This document shows, piece after piece, positions 42,529-51,123 of a stretch of DNA of 64,000 nt. The stretch's first letter is position 1. Each line of letters begins with the position of its first letter. Below the pieces are notes generated by a model. The model worked only from the letters and a program-made list of their open reading frames with translations. It made no database searches and had not been told where the DNA came from. The DNA is taken from the NCBI GenBank assembly GCA_965246935.1, contig CBDFGC010000004.1, positions 330,272 to 394,271 on the forward strand. The letters run 5' to 3'. Position numbers and translations under genes: made by a program. The stretch comes from JAZKFT01 sp965246935 (GTDB taxonomy: Bacteria > Bacteroidota > Bacteroidia > Chitinophagales > Chitinophagaceae).

Positions 42529-44328
42529 ATGAACAGTACCAGACCCGAAACAACGTATCAACAGCAGATTGTAACCTTATCGTCAGAGCGGATTATAGCA
42601 GCCAGGCAAAAAAACCGTATTGCATGGGGGCGGCTGGCAGCCATCATAGGGGCAGTTCTCTCCTTCTACTTTTTGCAAAACAGTCACCTGGTACTGGCTG
42701 TTCTTGCAGCCATTCTTTTCATTGCCTTGTTTTTCCGATTGGTTGTATTAGCACTCAATGCTACACAAAAGCTAAACAATCTCGACCGCCTCATTGCCAT
42801 TAATCAGCAGGAAACAGCCATTGCTGCCGGCAACTATCATCACCTGCCCGATGGCGCACAATACTTACCGCCGTTGCATTCCTATGCTTACGACCTGGAT
42901 GTTTTTGGCCGGGCTTCCCTGTTTCAGTTCATCAACCGCACCGCTTCGCAGCAAGGTAGCAGCCTGCTGGCTAATTGGCTATTACATCCGGTCAATGCAG
43001 CAGAGATTATCCTTCGGCAGCAGGCGGCTAAAGAACTTGCGCCACAGGTAGCCTGGCGGCAGCAGTTACAATCGCACGGTATGGCCAGCAGCATTACCAT
43101 TGCCACACAGCAAAAAATACAGCAGTCGCTCCAGGATGAAGATGCGTATTTCAGCAAGCCGTTCTGGAGATGGATACGGTATGCAGGCCCTGTTGTTTCG
43201 CTGACTGTGTTAGTGCTATATATCGTTGATTTCATTAGCACACCGCAGTTCAACCTGCTGCTGATTTTCTTCTTTGTTGTTACCGGTTATATCAGTAAAA
43301 AAGCAACCCCTGCTTACCGTACACTTAATAAAATTTCGCCTGAAGTGGCTACGCTTTCTGCCGTTATCCAACACATAGAACAGGCTCATTTTGAAAGCCG
43401 CTGGCTGCAGCAATTACAACAAACCTTTCTGCATAATGGTGCAAAAGCATCGGCACAGGTAAAAACGCTCAACCGCATCTTAAGCAGGCTCGATTACCGG
43501 CTAAATCCTGTTGTATTTATTCCGTTGAATATTTTTTTGTTCTGGGATTTGCAGCAAATGCTTCATTTCGAAAAATGGAAAATATCCAATCGGGGTAGTA
43601 TTGATAGCTGGTTTGAAGCCGCAGGAAAAATGGAAGCCATATCAAGCCTGGCAACATCAACCTTCAATCATCCGCAATGGTGCTTCCCGCAAATAGTACC
43701 GGCACAAGGCAGCTTTGCAGCAAAAGAACTGGGCCATCCGCTAATAGCTGCCAGCAAACGGGTAAACAGTTCCTTTTCCACTGAAGGCACCGGAAAAATA
43801 GCCGTTATCACCGGTAGCAATATGGCGGGTAAAAGTACTTTTTTACGCAGCATCGGGCTTGCACTGGTAATGGGGCAAATGGGTGGGCCGGTTTGTGCCA
43901 ACGAAGCCCGGTTTGCCTGCATGCAGGTAATGAGCACCATGCGAATAAGCGACAACCTGGAGGAAAGCACTTCTACTTTTTATGCCGAACTGAAAAAACT
44001 AAAGGACATTATTGATGCGGTAAACCGCCGTGAACCGGTGTTTCTTTTATTAGACGAAATACTGCGTGGCACCAACTCGCTTGACCGGCATACCGGCTCC
44101 AAAGCACTATTGAAACAATTGATACAACATGAAGCGGCGGGTATTATTGCCACGCATGACCTGGCGTTAGCCGATCTGATAAAAACTTATGCGCAGCAAA
44201 TAGCCAATTATCATTTTGACGTGCAGGTAGCAGGTGAAGAATTATATTTTGATTATAAACTGAAAGACGGTATTTGCCAAAGTCTGAATGCCTCTGTGCT
44301 GATGAAAAAGATTGGAATTGAAATGTAG
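42529..44328 (+). CDS. membrane-bound MutS-family ATPase
   Basis: 599 aa. The C-terminal 180 residues are a MutS ATPase: Walker A GSNMAGKSTFL (about 429-439), the MRISDNLEESTSTFYAELKK stretch, Walker B FLLLDEILRGTNS (about 504-516), and ATHDLALADL. There is no mismatch-recognition domain. The N-terminal half has four membrane helices in two pairs (33-50, 54-76, 218-236, 240-256) and a MutS-core-like helical region between and after them. So it cannot be ordinary MutS: it is a membrane-anchored relative of the kind annotated in Bacteroidota as MutS-related, of unknown role. The two downstream genes are 155 bp or more away. Confidence 0.88.
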   Translation: MNSTRPETTYQQQIVTLSSERIIAARQKNRIAWGRLAAIIGAVLSFYFLQNSHLVLAVLAAILFIALFFRLVVLALNATQKLNNLDRLIAINQQETAIAAGNYHHLPDGAQYLPPLHSYAYDLDVFGRASLFQFINRTASQQGSSLLANWLLHPVNAAEIILRQQAAKELAPQVAWRQQLQSHGMASSITIATQQKIQQSLQDEDAYFSKPFWRWIRYAGPVVSLTVLVLYIVDFISTPQFNLLLIFFFVVTGYISKKATPAYRTLNKISPEVATLSAVIQHIEQAHFESRWLQQLQQTFLHNGAKASAQVKTLNRILSRLDYRLNPVVFIPLNIFLFWDLQQMLHFEKWKISNRGSIDSWFEAAGKMEAISSLATSTFNHPQWCFPQIVPAQGSFAAKELGHPLIAASKRVNSSFSTEGTGKIAVITGSNMAGKSTFLRSIGLALVMGQMGGPVCANEARFACMQVMSTMRISDNLEESTSTFYAELKKLKDIIDAVNRREPVFLLLDEILRGTNSLDRHTGSKALLKQLIQHEAAGIIATHDLALADLIKTYAQQIANYHFDVQVAGEELYFDYKLKDGICQSLNASVLMKKIGIEM

Positions 44329-44407
44329 GAATTAGTCAGCAGTTGGTAGTTGGCAGTAACCTCCGGCAGGCAGAAAACAGGGGAAGGTAATTGTTGCTTT
44401 CTATAAT

Positions 44408-44415
44408 TTATCTTT
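44408..44415 (+). promoter_or_regulatory. candidate -7 box (TATCTTTG)
   Basis: TATCTTTG fits TAnnTTTG, 68 bp before the DUF5618 start, with TTG words 12-16 bp further upstream, closer than the usual spacing. Would drive the DUF5618-mnmA-GNAT run. Confidence 0.35.
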
Positions 44416-44483
44416 GCGTAACAGGTAAAAAGGTTTACAGGATGTACATGCTGTAACTTTCATCATACAGGAATTAAAATCTC

Positions 44484-44885
44484 ATGGATAATATAGCACA
44501 GGAACAAGTAAAGGAAACCTACTATAACGAAGCGGTGCGGTACATGGAAAATGCCCGTGACACATTGAAAAAAGCAGGCAAGGATGGCCGGTTTTATACC
44601 GATGAAAAGTACGTAAAAACTGCTTGTGGAATTGCTTATAATGGTGTACTGAAAGCTTTGGATGGGTACCTGCTGCTGAAAGGTATCAGCAAACCAAAGC
44701 GGCGGAAAAGAATTGAGTATTACCAGAGCGGCATTGCCAAACTGGATAAAAAACTGAACGTAGAGTTAAAAAACGTCTACGATATTTTGCACCTGGCAGG
44801 CTACTATGACGGTGTTACCAGTGTTCCTGTTATTCAGGAAGGTTTTTCATTGGCTGATGATATTATCAAACGCATAGCGCCATAA
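44484..44885 (+). CDS. DUF5618 family protein
   Basis: 133-aa all-helical protein. The segments YYNEAVRYMENARDTLKKAG, FYTDEKYVKTACGIAYNGVL, KALDGYLLLKGISKPKRRKR and LDKKLNVELKNVYDILHLAG have the HEPN-like pattern of DUF5618: a four-helix bundle with a conserved A-C-G-x-A-Y-x-G-V-L motif. Some HEPN proteins are RNases, but the catalytic R-x4-6-H motif is not evident here. It lies 32 bp before mnmA on the same strand. Confidence 0.8.
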   Translation: MDNIAQEQVKETYYNEAVRYMENARDTLKKAGKDGRFYTDEKYVKTACGIAYNGVLKALDGYLLLKGISKPKRRKRIEYYQSGIAKLDKKLNVELKNVYDILHLAGYYDGVTSVPVIQEGFSLADDIIKRIAP

Positions 44886-44917
44886 GTAGCAGGAAGATTT
44901 GCGGTAAATAAATAAGT

Positions 44918-46021
44918 ATGTCACGTAAAGGAAAAGTATTGGTAGCCATGAGCGGCGGTATTGATAGTACCGTGGTAGCGCTGATGCTGCACCATGAAGG
45001 ATATGAAGTAGTAGGCATTACGATGAAAACCTGGGATTATGCCACCAGCGGCAGCGGCGCCAAAGGCAAAAAAGAAACCGGCTGCTGTAACCTCGATAGT
45101 TTTAACGATGCCCGGATGGCGGCGGTACAGCATGGCTTTCCGCATTTTATCCTGGATATCCGGGAAGAGTTCGGCGAATTTGTAGTCAATAATTTTGTAG
45201 ATGAATATATTGCGGGCCGTACCCCAAACCCTTGTGTGCTTTGTAATACACATATTAAATGGCGGGCTTTGCTAAAACGGGCCGATGCCATGGATTGCGA
45301 ATTCATTGCCACCGGCCACTATGCCAATATCGGGCAGCACAATGGACGGCATTTCATCAGCAAAGGGTTGGATGAAACCAAGGATCAGAGTTATGTGCTA
45401 TGGGGCCTGCAACAGGATTTATTACAGCGTACCCTGTTGCCATTGGGAAATTATCGCAAAACACAGATCCGGCAAATGGCGCTGGATTACGGCTACCCCG
45501 AACTGGCAAAAAAAGCAGAGAGCTATGAAATTTGCTTTGTACCCGATAATGACTACCGTGGATTTTTAAAACGCAAACTTCCAACGCTGGAACACAGTGT
45601 GAATGGCGGCTGGTTTGTAGATAAAAACGGGCTAAAATTAGGACAACATAAAGGTTACCCGTTTTACACCATTGGCCAGCGAAAAGGGTTGGAAATTGCC
45701 TTAGGTAAACCTGCTTATGTAACGCACATTGATCCCGAAACCAATACTGTAACGCTGGGTGAAGAAGCCGACCTGGAACGTAGTGAAACCATTGTAGCAG
45801 GTATTAACTGGCTGAAATACAATGGTATTACCGATGGGCAGGAAGCAGTAACCAAAATCCGCTACCGGGATAGTGGTGCCCTCAGCAATTTATACGATGC
45901 AGGCAACGGCCAGGTGCAGGTTCGTTTTTATGAACATGTAAAAGGTATTGCCCCCGGCCAGAGCGCTGTATTTTATGAAGGAGCTGATGTAGTAGGTGGT
46001 GGTATTATTCAACGTTTATAA
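44918..46021 (+). CDS. mnmA: tRNA-specific 2-thiouridylase MnmA
   Basis: 367 aa, normal length. It adds sulfur to U34 of tRNA-Lys, -Glu and -Gln. PP-loop SGGIDS (12-17); catalytic cysteines Cys106 in NPCVLCN and Cys206 in SYEICFVPD; the family elements GHYANI, DETKDQSYVLW and GYPFYTIGQRKGL are all present. The next gene starts 6 bp after the stop, so the GNAT acetyltransferase is translationally linked. Confidence 0.97.
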   Translation: MSRKGKVLVAMSGGIDSTVVALMLHHEGYEVVGITMKTWDYATSGSGAKGKKETGCCNLDSFNDARMAAVQHGFPHFILDIREEFGEFVVNNFVDEYIAGRTPNPCVLCNTHIKWRALLKRADAMDCEFIATGHYANIGQHNGRHFISKGLDETKDQSYVLWGLQQDLLQRTLLPLGNYRKTQIRQMALDYGYPELAKKAESYEICFVPDNDYRGFLKRKLPTLEHSVNGGWFVDKNGLKLGQHKGYPFYTIGQRKGLEIALGKPAYVTHIDPETNTVTLGEEADLERSETIVAGINWLKYNGITDGQEAVTKIRYRDSGALSNLYDAGNGQVQVRFYEHVKGIAPGQSAVFYEGADVVGGGIIQRL

Positions 46022-46027
46022 AAATTT

Positions 46028-46576
46028 ATGCTGCAACCCAATTTTGATCCGTTTCCCATACTGCAAACGCCACGGTTGGTGCTGCGGCCTGTTACCCGGG
46101 CTGATGCACCTGCCTTGTACGAAATGCGTAGTGATAAAACAATGATGGCCATGATTGCCCGGCCAGTAGCTACCCGTGTAGAGGATGTATATGAACTGAT
46201 TGATAAAATACAAACCGGCACAATGGCAAATGATCTTGTTAACTGGGCGATTACTTTACAGACAAGCGATCTCCTGATTGGTACGATTGGCTATTACCGG
46301 ATGCAAAAGGAACATTACCGGTCGGAGGTCGGCTATATGTTGGCAAAAGAACATCAGGGAAAAGGCATTATGCACGAAGCCATCACGGAAGTAATCCGGT
46401 ACGGCTTTGAAACGATAAAACTACATTCGATTGAAGCGGTCATTTCACCGGAGAATACTGCATCACGGCGTGTAGTGGAACGGGCAGGTTTTATGCTGGA
46501 AGGCCTGTTTCGGGAAAGCGAGTTTTTTGAAGGAAAGTTTATCAGCAAAGCGGTGTATTCGTTGCTGGCTCCATAA
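46028..46576 (+). CDS. GNAT acetyltransferase, RimJ/RimL type
   Basis: 182 aa. Begins with ILQTPRLVLRPVTRADAPAL, the usual first strand and helix of this subgroup, then GTIGYYRMQKEHYRSEVGYM and the acetyl-CoA loop LAKEHQGKGIMHEAITEVI (Q-x-x-G-x-G/A type), ending ENTASRRVVERAGFMLEG. Acts on an alpha-amino or side-chain amine; the substrate cannot be told. It lies directly after mnmA. Confidence 0.92.
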   Translation: MLQPNFDPFPILQTPRLVLRPVTRADAPALYEMRSDKTMMAMIARPVATRVEDVYELIDKIQTGTMANDLVNWAITLQTSDLLIGTIGYYRMQKEHYRSEVGYMLAKEHQGKGIMHEAITEVIRYGFETIKLHSIEAVISPENTASRRVVERAGFMLEGLFRESEFFEGKFISKAVYSLLAP

Positions 46577-46816
46577 TTCACGCCCACTGAGTTTATCCGC
46601 CGTGCCGGATCTGACCCTTGACCTACACCCTGTAGTCATAAAATGATATTTATAAAATCTGGTTGGTTTTTGGCGTTTACAGCCATCTCAAATTAAAACG
46701 ATTATTATTTAGCGCAAGGAGTCAGATACTTACAGCAGATAAATTCAAAGGTTGTGATTTACAATACAATCTTGTAATAATCGTTACCCTTTTTCCAAAT
46801 GAACGAATCGCTTACT

Positions 46817-46824
46817 TAAATTTG
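46817..46824 (+). promoter_or_regulatory. candidate -7 box (TAAATTTG)
   Basis: TAAATTTG matches TAnnTTTG and lies 4 bp before the ATG of the 250-aa lipoprotein, which would make the message nearly leaderless. No clear -33 box. Confidence 0.3.
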
Positions 46825-46828
46825 TGCT

Positions 46829-47581
46829 ATGAGAAAATTGGTGATCGGCTGCCTTTGCGTATTGCTGCTGGCAGCATGCGGCAAAGAAAAAATTGAATTG
46901 ACCTCTCCACCTTTATCCGGGTATTTTCCATTGCAGGTAGGCAAATACATCATATACCGCCTGGATTCTACTATAGCAGCTCCATTTGGTACATCACTTG
47001 TTACCCACAGCTACCGGGCTAAAGATGTGGTAGATGCAGAGGTTACAGATGCTACCGGCCGCAAAGCCTACCGCATCTTCCGCACCATCACCGATACTAA
47101 TGGCATTGCCCCTTACCGCCCGGCTGCTACTTACCTGGCCATCCCTAACGGAACGGACTGGGTGGAATATGTTGATAATAACCTGAAATTTATGAAGCTG
47201 CGTTTTCCCATCCGGCAAGGTATGGAGTGGAAGGGCAACTCCTTTTTTATTGATCCGCAGAGCAGTAGTGCCAATATCAATCTTGCATATTATGCCGACT
47301 GGACCTACCGGTACGATAGCATTGGCGCACCTTATACTTTATTCGGAAAAACCTACGACAGCACCATCAAAGTGTTGCAAAGGGACGAAAGATATCCGGA
47401 TGTCGCTTTTAATGGCATTGACTTCCATCAACGTGATTACAGCGTGGAGCGTTATGCCAAAGGGATTGGCCTTGTTTACAAAGAATTCCTCCATTATATC
47501 TTTCAGCCGGCTGCTGTCTTCCCGGCTCATTTTGAAGACGTAAGTTTTGGGATACGCTTGCGGATTATTGACCACAATTAA
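46829..47581 (+). CDS. lipoprotein, unknown function
   Basis: 250 aa with a lipoprotein signal VLLLAACGKEK (Cys 17). The rest is predicted beta: YFPLQVGKYIIYRLDS, KAYRIFRTITD, YLAIPNGTDWVEYVDNNLKF, MKLRFPIRQGMEWKGNSFFI, KVLQRDERYPDV, YSVERYAKGIGLVYKEFLHY. The 'YFPLQVGKYIIYRLDS' opening and 'YAKGIGLVYKE' near the end are typical of a widespread Bacteroidota lipoprotein type with no known role. Single gene. Confidence 0.82.
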   Translation: MRKLVIGCLCVLLLAACGKEKIELTSPPLSGYFPLQVGKYIIYRLDSTIAAPFGTSLVTHSYRAKDVVDAEVTDATGRKAYRIFRTITDTNGIAPYRPAATYLAIPNGTDWVEYVDNNLKFMKLRFPIRQGMEWKGNSFFIDPQSSSANINLAYYADWTYRYDSIGAPYTLFGKTYDSTIKVLQRDERYPDVAFNGIDFHQRDYSVERYAKGIGLVYKEFLHYIFQPAAVFPAHFEDVSFGIRLRIIDHN

Positions 47582-47712
47582 AATGTGAACTCCCTATTCT
47601 CTTTTATTAAAAGAATAAATTTTATCTTTTGGACATCAGAAATCCGGATTTTTAGCGGAAACCTCAAAGAAATCCGGGAGCCTTTCCCTTCAAGAATAAT
47701 ATGATATAAGAT

Positions 47713-49338
47713 TTACCGCCAATCCTTATAGGCGTTAATCAATCCATTCGTGCTACTGTCATGGCTGCTGATAAAATCGTCCTTTTCTAACTCAGGTAGT
47801 ATTTTACCAGCTAATTGCTTACCCAATTCCACGCCCCACTGGTCGAAGCTGTAGATGTTCAGGATAATACCTTGCACAAAAATTTTATGTTCGTACAGGG
47901 CTATTAATTGCCCCAATACAAATGGTGTTATCTGTTTCACTAAAAAAGAATTGGTGGGCCGGTTGCCTTCAAATTCTTTGTAGGGCAACAGGTTTTCAGG
48001 TACGCCTTCCTTCACTAATTCTTCTTTGGTTTTGCCATTCATTAAAGCTTCCGTTTGTGCAAAAAAGTTGCTTAATAGTTTGTTGTGATGATCGCCTAAT
48101 GGATTATGGCTAATGGCCGGTGCAATAAAGTCGCAGGGAATAATACGGGTGCCCTGGTGTATTAACTGGTAAAAGGCGTGCTGGCCGTTGGTTCCCGGCT
48201 CACCCCAGATAATCGGGCCGGTGTTGTAACTAACCCTATTGCCTTGCCTGTCGGTATGCTTGCCGTTGCTTTCCATATTTCCCTGCTGAAAATAAGCGGC
48301 AAAGCGGTGCATGTATTGGTCATATGGAAGGATGGCTTCTGTTTCTGCACTAAAAAAGTTGTTGTACCAAAGGCCTATCAGTGCCATTATTACCGGTATA
48401 TTTTGCCGGAAAGCAGTTTCCTTAAAATGGTTATCGATGTCATGAGCACCTTTTAATAATTGCTCAAAATTGTCGTATCCAATGGTTAAAGCAATGCTTA
48501 ATCCAATAGCACTCCACAGGCTATAGCGGCCACCTACCCAATCCCAGAATACAAACATATTTTCCGGTGCGATACCAAATTTTGTTACTTCTTTTTCATT
48601 TGTGCTAAGCGCTGCAAAGTGTTTGGCAATGTAGCTTTCATCTTTTGCACTATCCAAAAACCAGTGCCGGGCACTATGGGCATTGGTCATGGTTTCCTGG
48701 GTGGTAAAGGTTTTACTGGCTATTAAAAAAAGTGTTTCGTCCGGCGTTACCAGTTTTAAGGTTTCGGCAATATGCGTACCATCTACATTGCTTACAAAAT
48801 GTGCCTCTATGCCTTCTACCCAATAAGGTTTCAATGCTTCCGTAACCATTACGGGGCCCAGGTCGCTGCCGCCAATACCAATATTTACAATATACTTAAT
48901 GGGTTTGCCGGTATAGCCCTTCCACTCGCCGTTGTGAATTTTTCCGCAAAAGTTTTTCATCTGCTCTAACACTTTTCTTACTTCGGGCATTACGTCTTTT
49001 CCATCTGCCAGAACAGGGCTGCCTCCTACATTTCGCAAAGCTGTATGCAATACCGAGCGGCCTTCTGTTGCATTAATTTTTTCTCCGTTGAACATAGCCT
49101 TAATAGCATCCGGGAGGCCGCATTCATTGGCTAATTGTAATAATAAATCAAGGGTCTGTTCTGTAATAATGTTTTTGGAAAAATCAAACAGTATATCTTC
49201 TGTTTTCAGAGAAAATTTATGAAAGCGGTCATGATCATTTTCATTCAGCATACGCATGTGAGCACCTTTCATTTCGGTGTAATGCTGTTGCAGATGCTGC
49301 CAGGAAGCAGTAGTGGTAGGATTAATATTGGGAAACAT
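47713..49338 (-). CDS. pgi: glucose-6-phosphate isomerase
   Basis: 541 aa. Interconverts glucose-6-P and fructose-6-P. Signatures VNIGIGGSDLGPVMVTEAL, SKTFTTQETMTNAHSARHWF and VGGRYSLWSAIGLS; catalytic Glu in QGNMESNGK, His in GTNGQHAFYQLIHQGTRI, and Lys near the end in the SFDQWGVELGKQLA helix. Full length with no lesions. The glycogen genes follow upstream in the same orientation after a palindromic repeat. Confidence 0.97.
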   Translation of the reverse strand: MFPNINPTTTASWQHLQQHYTEMKGAHMRMLNENDHDRFHKFSLKTEDILFDFSKNIITEQTLDLLLQLANECGLPDAIKAMFNGEKINATEGRSVLHTALRNVGGSPVLADGKDVMPEVRKVLEQMKNFCGKIHNGEWKGYTGKPIKYIVNIGIGGSDLGPVMVTEALKPYWVEGIEAHFVSNVDGTHIAETLKLVTPDETLFLIASKTFTTQETMTNAHSARHWFLDSAKDESYIAKHFAALSTNEKEVTKFGIAPENMFVFWDWVGGRYSLWSAIGLSIALTIGYDNFEQLLKGAHDIDNHFKETAFRQNIPVIMALIGLWYNNFFSAETEAILPYDQYMHRFAAYFQQGNMESNGKHTDRQGNRVSYNTGPIIWGEPGTNGQHAFYQLIHQGTRIIPCDFIAPAISHNPLGDHHNKLLSNFFAQTEALMNGKTKEELVKEGVPENLLPYKEFEGNRPTNSFLVKQITPFVLGQLIALYEHKIFVQGIILNIYSFDQWGVELGKQLAGKILPELEKDDFISSHDSSTNGLINAYKDWR

Positions 49339-49422
49339 ATCGAAATTTATGATTTGTGAATTAGGATTTGTGATTTGTGATTTGCCGGTAGTTAGTCAAT
49401 GATTATTATACATACTCTCCCC

Positions 49423-49577
49423 GTCATTGCGTCCGCCTAGGCGGATGCCCGAAAGCCTGTCCCGTTGAACAGGAAAGCAATCTCCCGGAGGTCGATTTAG
49501 GATTGCAAAAAATAAATTGAACTCTCCAATCTGCTTTGGAGATTGCCACGGGCATCCGCCTAGGCGGATGCAATGAC
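49423..49577. repeat. 155-bp palindromic repeat with 29-bp arms
   Basis: Arms at 49423-49451 and 49549-49577 are complementary with one mismatch, each holding TCCGCCTAGGCGGATGC. An inner pair (AGCAATCTCC and GGAGATTGCC) folds too. Fills the gap between glgC (3' side) and pgi (5' side). Such elements recur in Bacteroidota genomes. Confidence 0.85.
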
Positions 49578-49611
49578 TAATAGATTATTGCTTATCTTTT
49601 TAAACAAATCA

Positions 49612-49630
49612 GGCCACTTTTTGAGTGGCC
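49612..49630 (-). terminator. intrinsic terminator after glgC
   Basis: GGCCACT (49612-49618) with AGTGGCC (49624-49630), five-base loop. On the minus strand it is followed by TGATTTGTTT. It lies 13 bp after the glgC stop. Confidence 0.8.
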
Positions 49631-49642
49631 CGATTACAAAAT

Positions 49643-50917
49643 TTATATGGTAAAATTATTAGGTATTTGTGCATTCTTTTTAAATACCACAATACCATCT
49701 TTTATAGTGTATAACGGTGTATCGGCATTCTCCAGATGGCGGCCACCGTTGATGTGCACATTGTCCCCGATACGGCAATTCTTATCTACAATACAATTGT
49801 TTAAGTAGCAGCGTTCGCCAATACCAATTTTAGGAATCCCTTTGGATACGGCATCCGTCATTTCCTCAATGGTTTCATAATAATCACTTCCCATCAGGTA
49901 GCAGCAAGCAATGGTAGAGCCGCGGCCTATACGGCTGCGAATACCAATAACACTGTTTTCAATACGGGAGGCATTTATAATACAGCCATCGGCGATGATC
50001 GTTTTTTCCAGCGTAGTGCCACTAATCTTAGCCGGGGGCAACATGCGGGCATGTGTATAAACCGCTTTGGAATTATCAAATAAATTAAAAGGGGGCACCT
50101 CATCTGTTAGTGCCAGGTTGGCTTCAAAGAAAGAATAAATATTTCCAATATCGGTCCAGTAACCATCGTATTGGTAACTGGCTACCTTATACTCGTCAAT
50201 GGATCCAGGTAGTATCTCTTTTCCAAAATCAGTAGCGTCGGCATGTTTCTCATTTAATAAATGATACAGCAGCTTACGGTTGAAAATATAGATCCCCATA
50301 GATGCCAGGTAATGCCGTCCCTCCTGCTGCATTTTTTCACCGGTATCGCTTACCCATTCCGGAAGCAGTTCGGCTTTTGGCTTCTCAATAAACGAAGTAA
50401 TCAGGCCTTCGTCACTTACTTTCATAATTCCGAACTCAGGTGCTTCCCGGCTGGGTACGGGTATCGTAGCTATTGAAATATCGGCGCCCCGCTCTATGTG
50501 GTTTTCAATCATTTCCTGAAAATCCATCTGGTACAACTGGTCGCCGCTGAGTATTAAAATAAATTCTGATTCATGCTGGGTAACATGCCTGAGTGACTGC
50601 CTTACCGCATCGGCAGTTCCCTGGAACCAGCCGGGGTTATCAGGCGTTTGCTCGGCAGCAATGATATCCACAAAGCCACTGCTGAATGCGCTGAACTGGT
50701 ACGTATTTTTGATGTGCCGGTTGAGCGATGCACTATTGAACTGCGTAAGTACAAACATGCGGTTAATATTGCTGTTGATACAGTTGCTAATCGGTATATC
50801 AACAAGGCGATATTTACCGGCAATGGGCACAGCCGGTTTGCTACGGCTGGCGGTAAGCGGAAACAGCCTTGTACCGGCTCCCCCACCTAAAATAATAGAG
50901 ACAGTAGATTGTGCCAT
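49643..50917 (-). CDS. glgC: glucose-1-phosphate adenylyltransferase
   Basis: 424 aa from the ATG at 50917 (MAQSTVSIILGGGAGTRLFP). Makes ADP-glucose for glycogen. Nucleotidyltransferase signature LGGGAGTRLFPLTASRSKPA (catalytic Arg and Lys), GDQLYQMDFQE (metal Asp), IEKP in SFIEKPKAELLP, and the left-handed beta-helix at the C-terminus (IIADGCIINASRIENSVIGI). A GCAAATGTGCAAAT-type repeat (50995-51040) lies before the gene; glgA is the next gene upstream on the same strand. Confidence 0.96.
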   Translation of the reverse strand: MAQSTVSIILGGGAGTRLFPLTASRSKPAVPIAGKYRLVDIPISNCINSNINRMFVLTQFNSASLNRHIKNTYQFSAFSSGFVDIIAAEQTPDNPGWFQGTADAVRQSLRHVTQHESEFILILSGDQLYQMDFQEMIENHIERGADISIATIPVPSREAPEFGIMKVSDEGLITSFIEKPKAELLPEWVSDTGEKMQQEGRHYLASMGIYIFNRKLLYHLLNEKHADATDFGKEILPGSIDEYKVASYQYDGYWTDIGNIYSFFEANLALTDEVPPFNLFDNSKAVYTHARMLPPAKISGTTLEKTIIADGCIINASRIENSVIGIRSRIGRGSTIACCYLMGSDYYETIEEMTDAVSKGIPKIGIGERCYLNNCIVDKNCRIGDNVHINGGRHLENADTPLYTIKDGIVVFKKNAQIPNNFTI

Positions 50918-51123
50918 TTTATAACTATTTGGTCTTTTATGATTGACAGTGGAAAGAAACATAGGGCAAAAGTTTATGATTTAAGAGTAGAAAAGCAAAT
51001 GTGCAAATTAGCAAATGACTCGATGACTCAATAAATACAACAATACAATCAGGCAATTGGCAATGAGCAAAGACAAAACTTAGTGTGCGGGCCAGATCCG
51101 CCGCGGATTAACCGAATGTGTGA

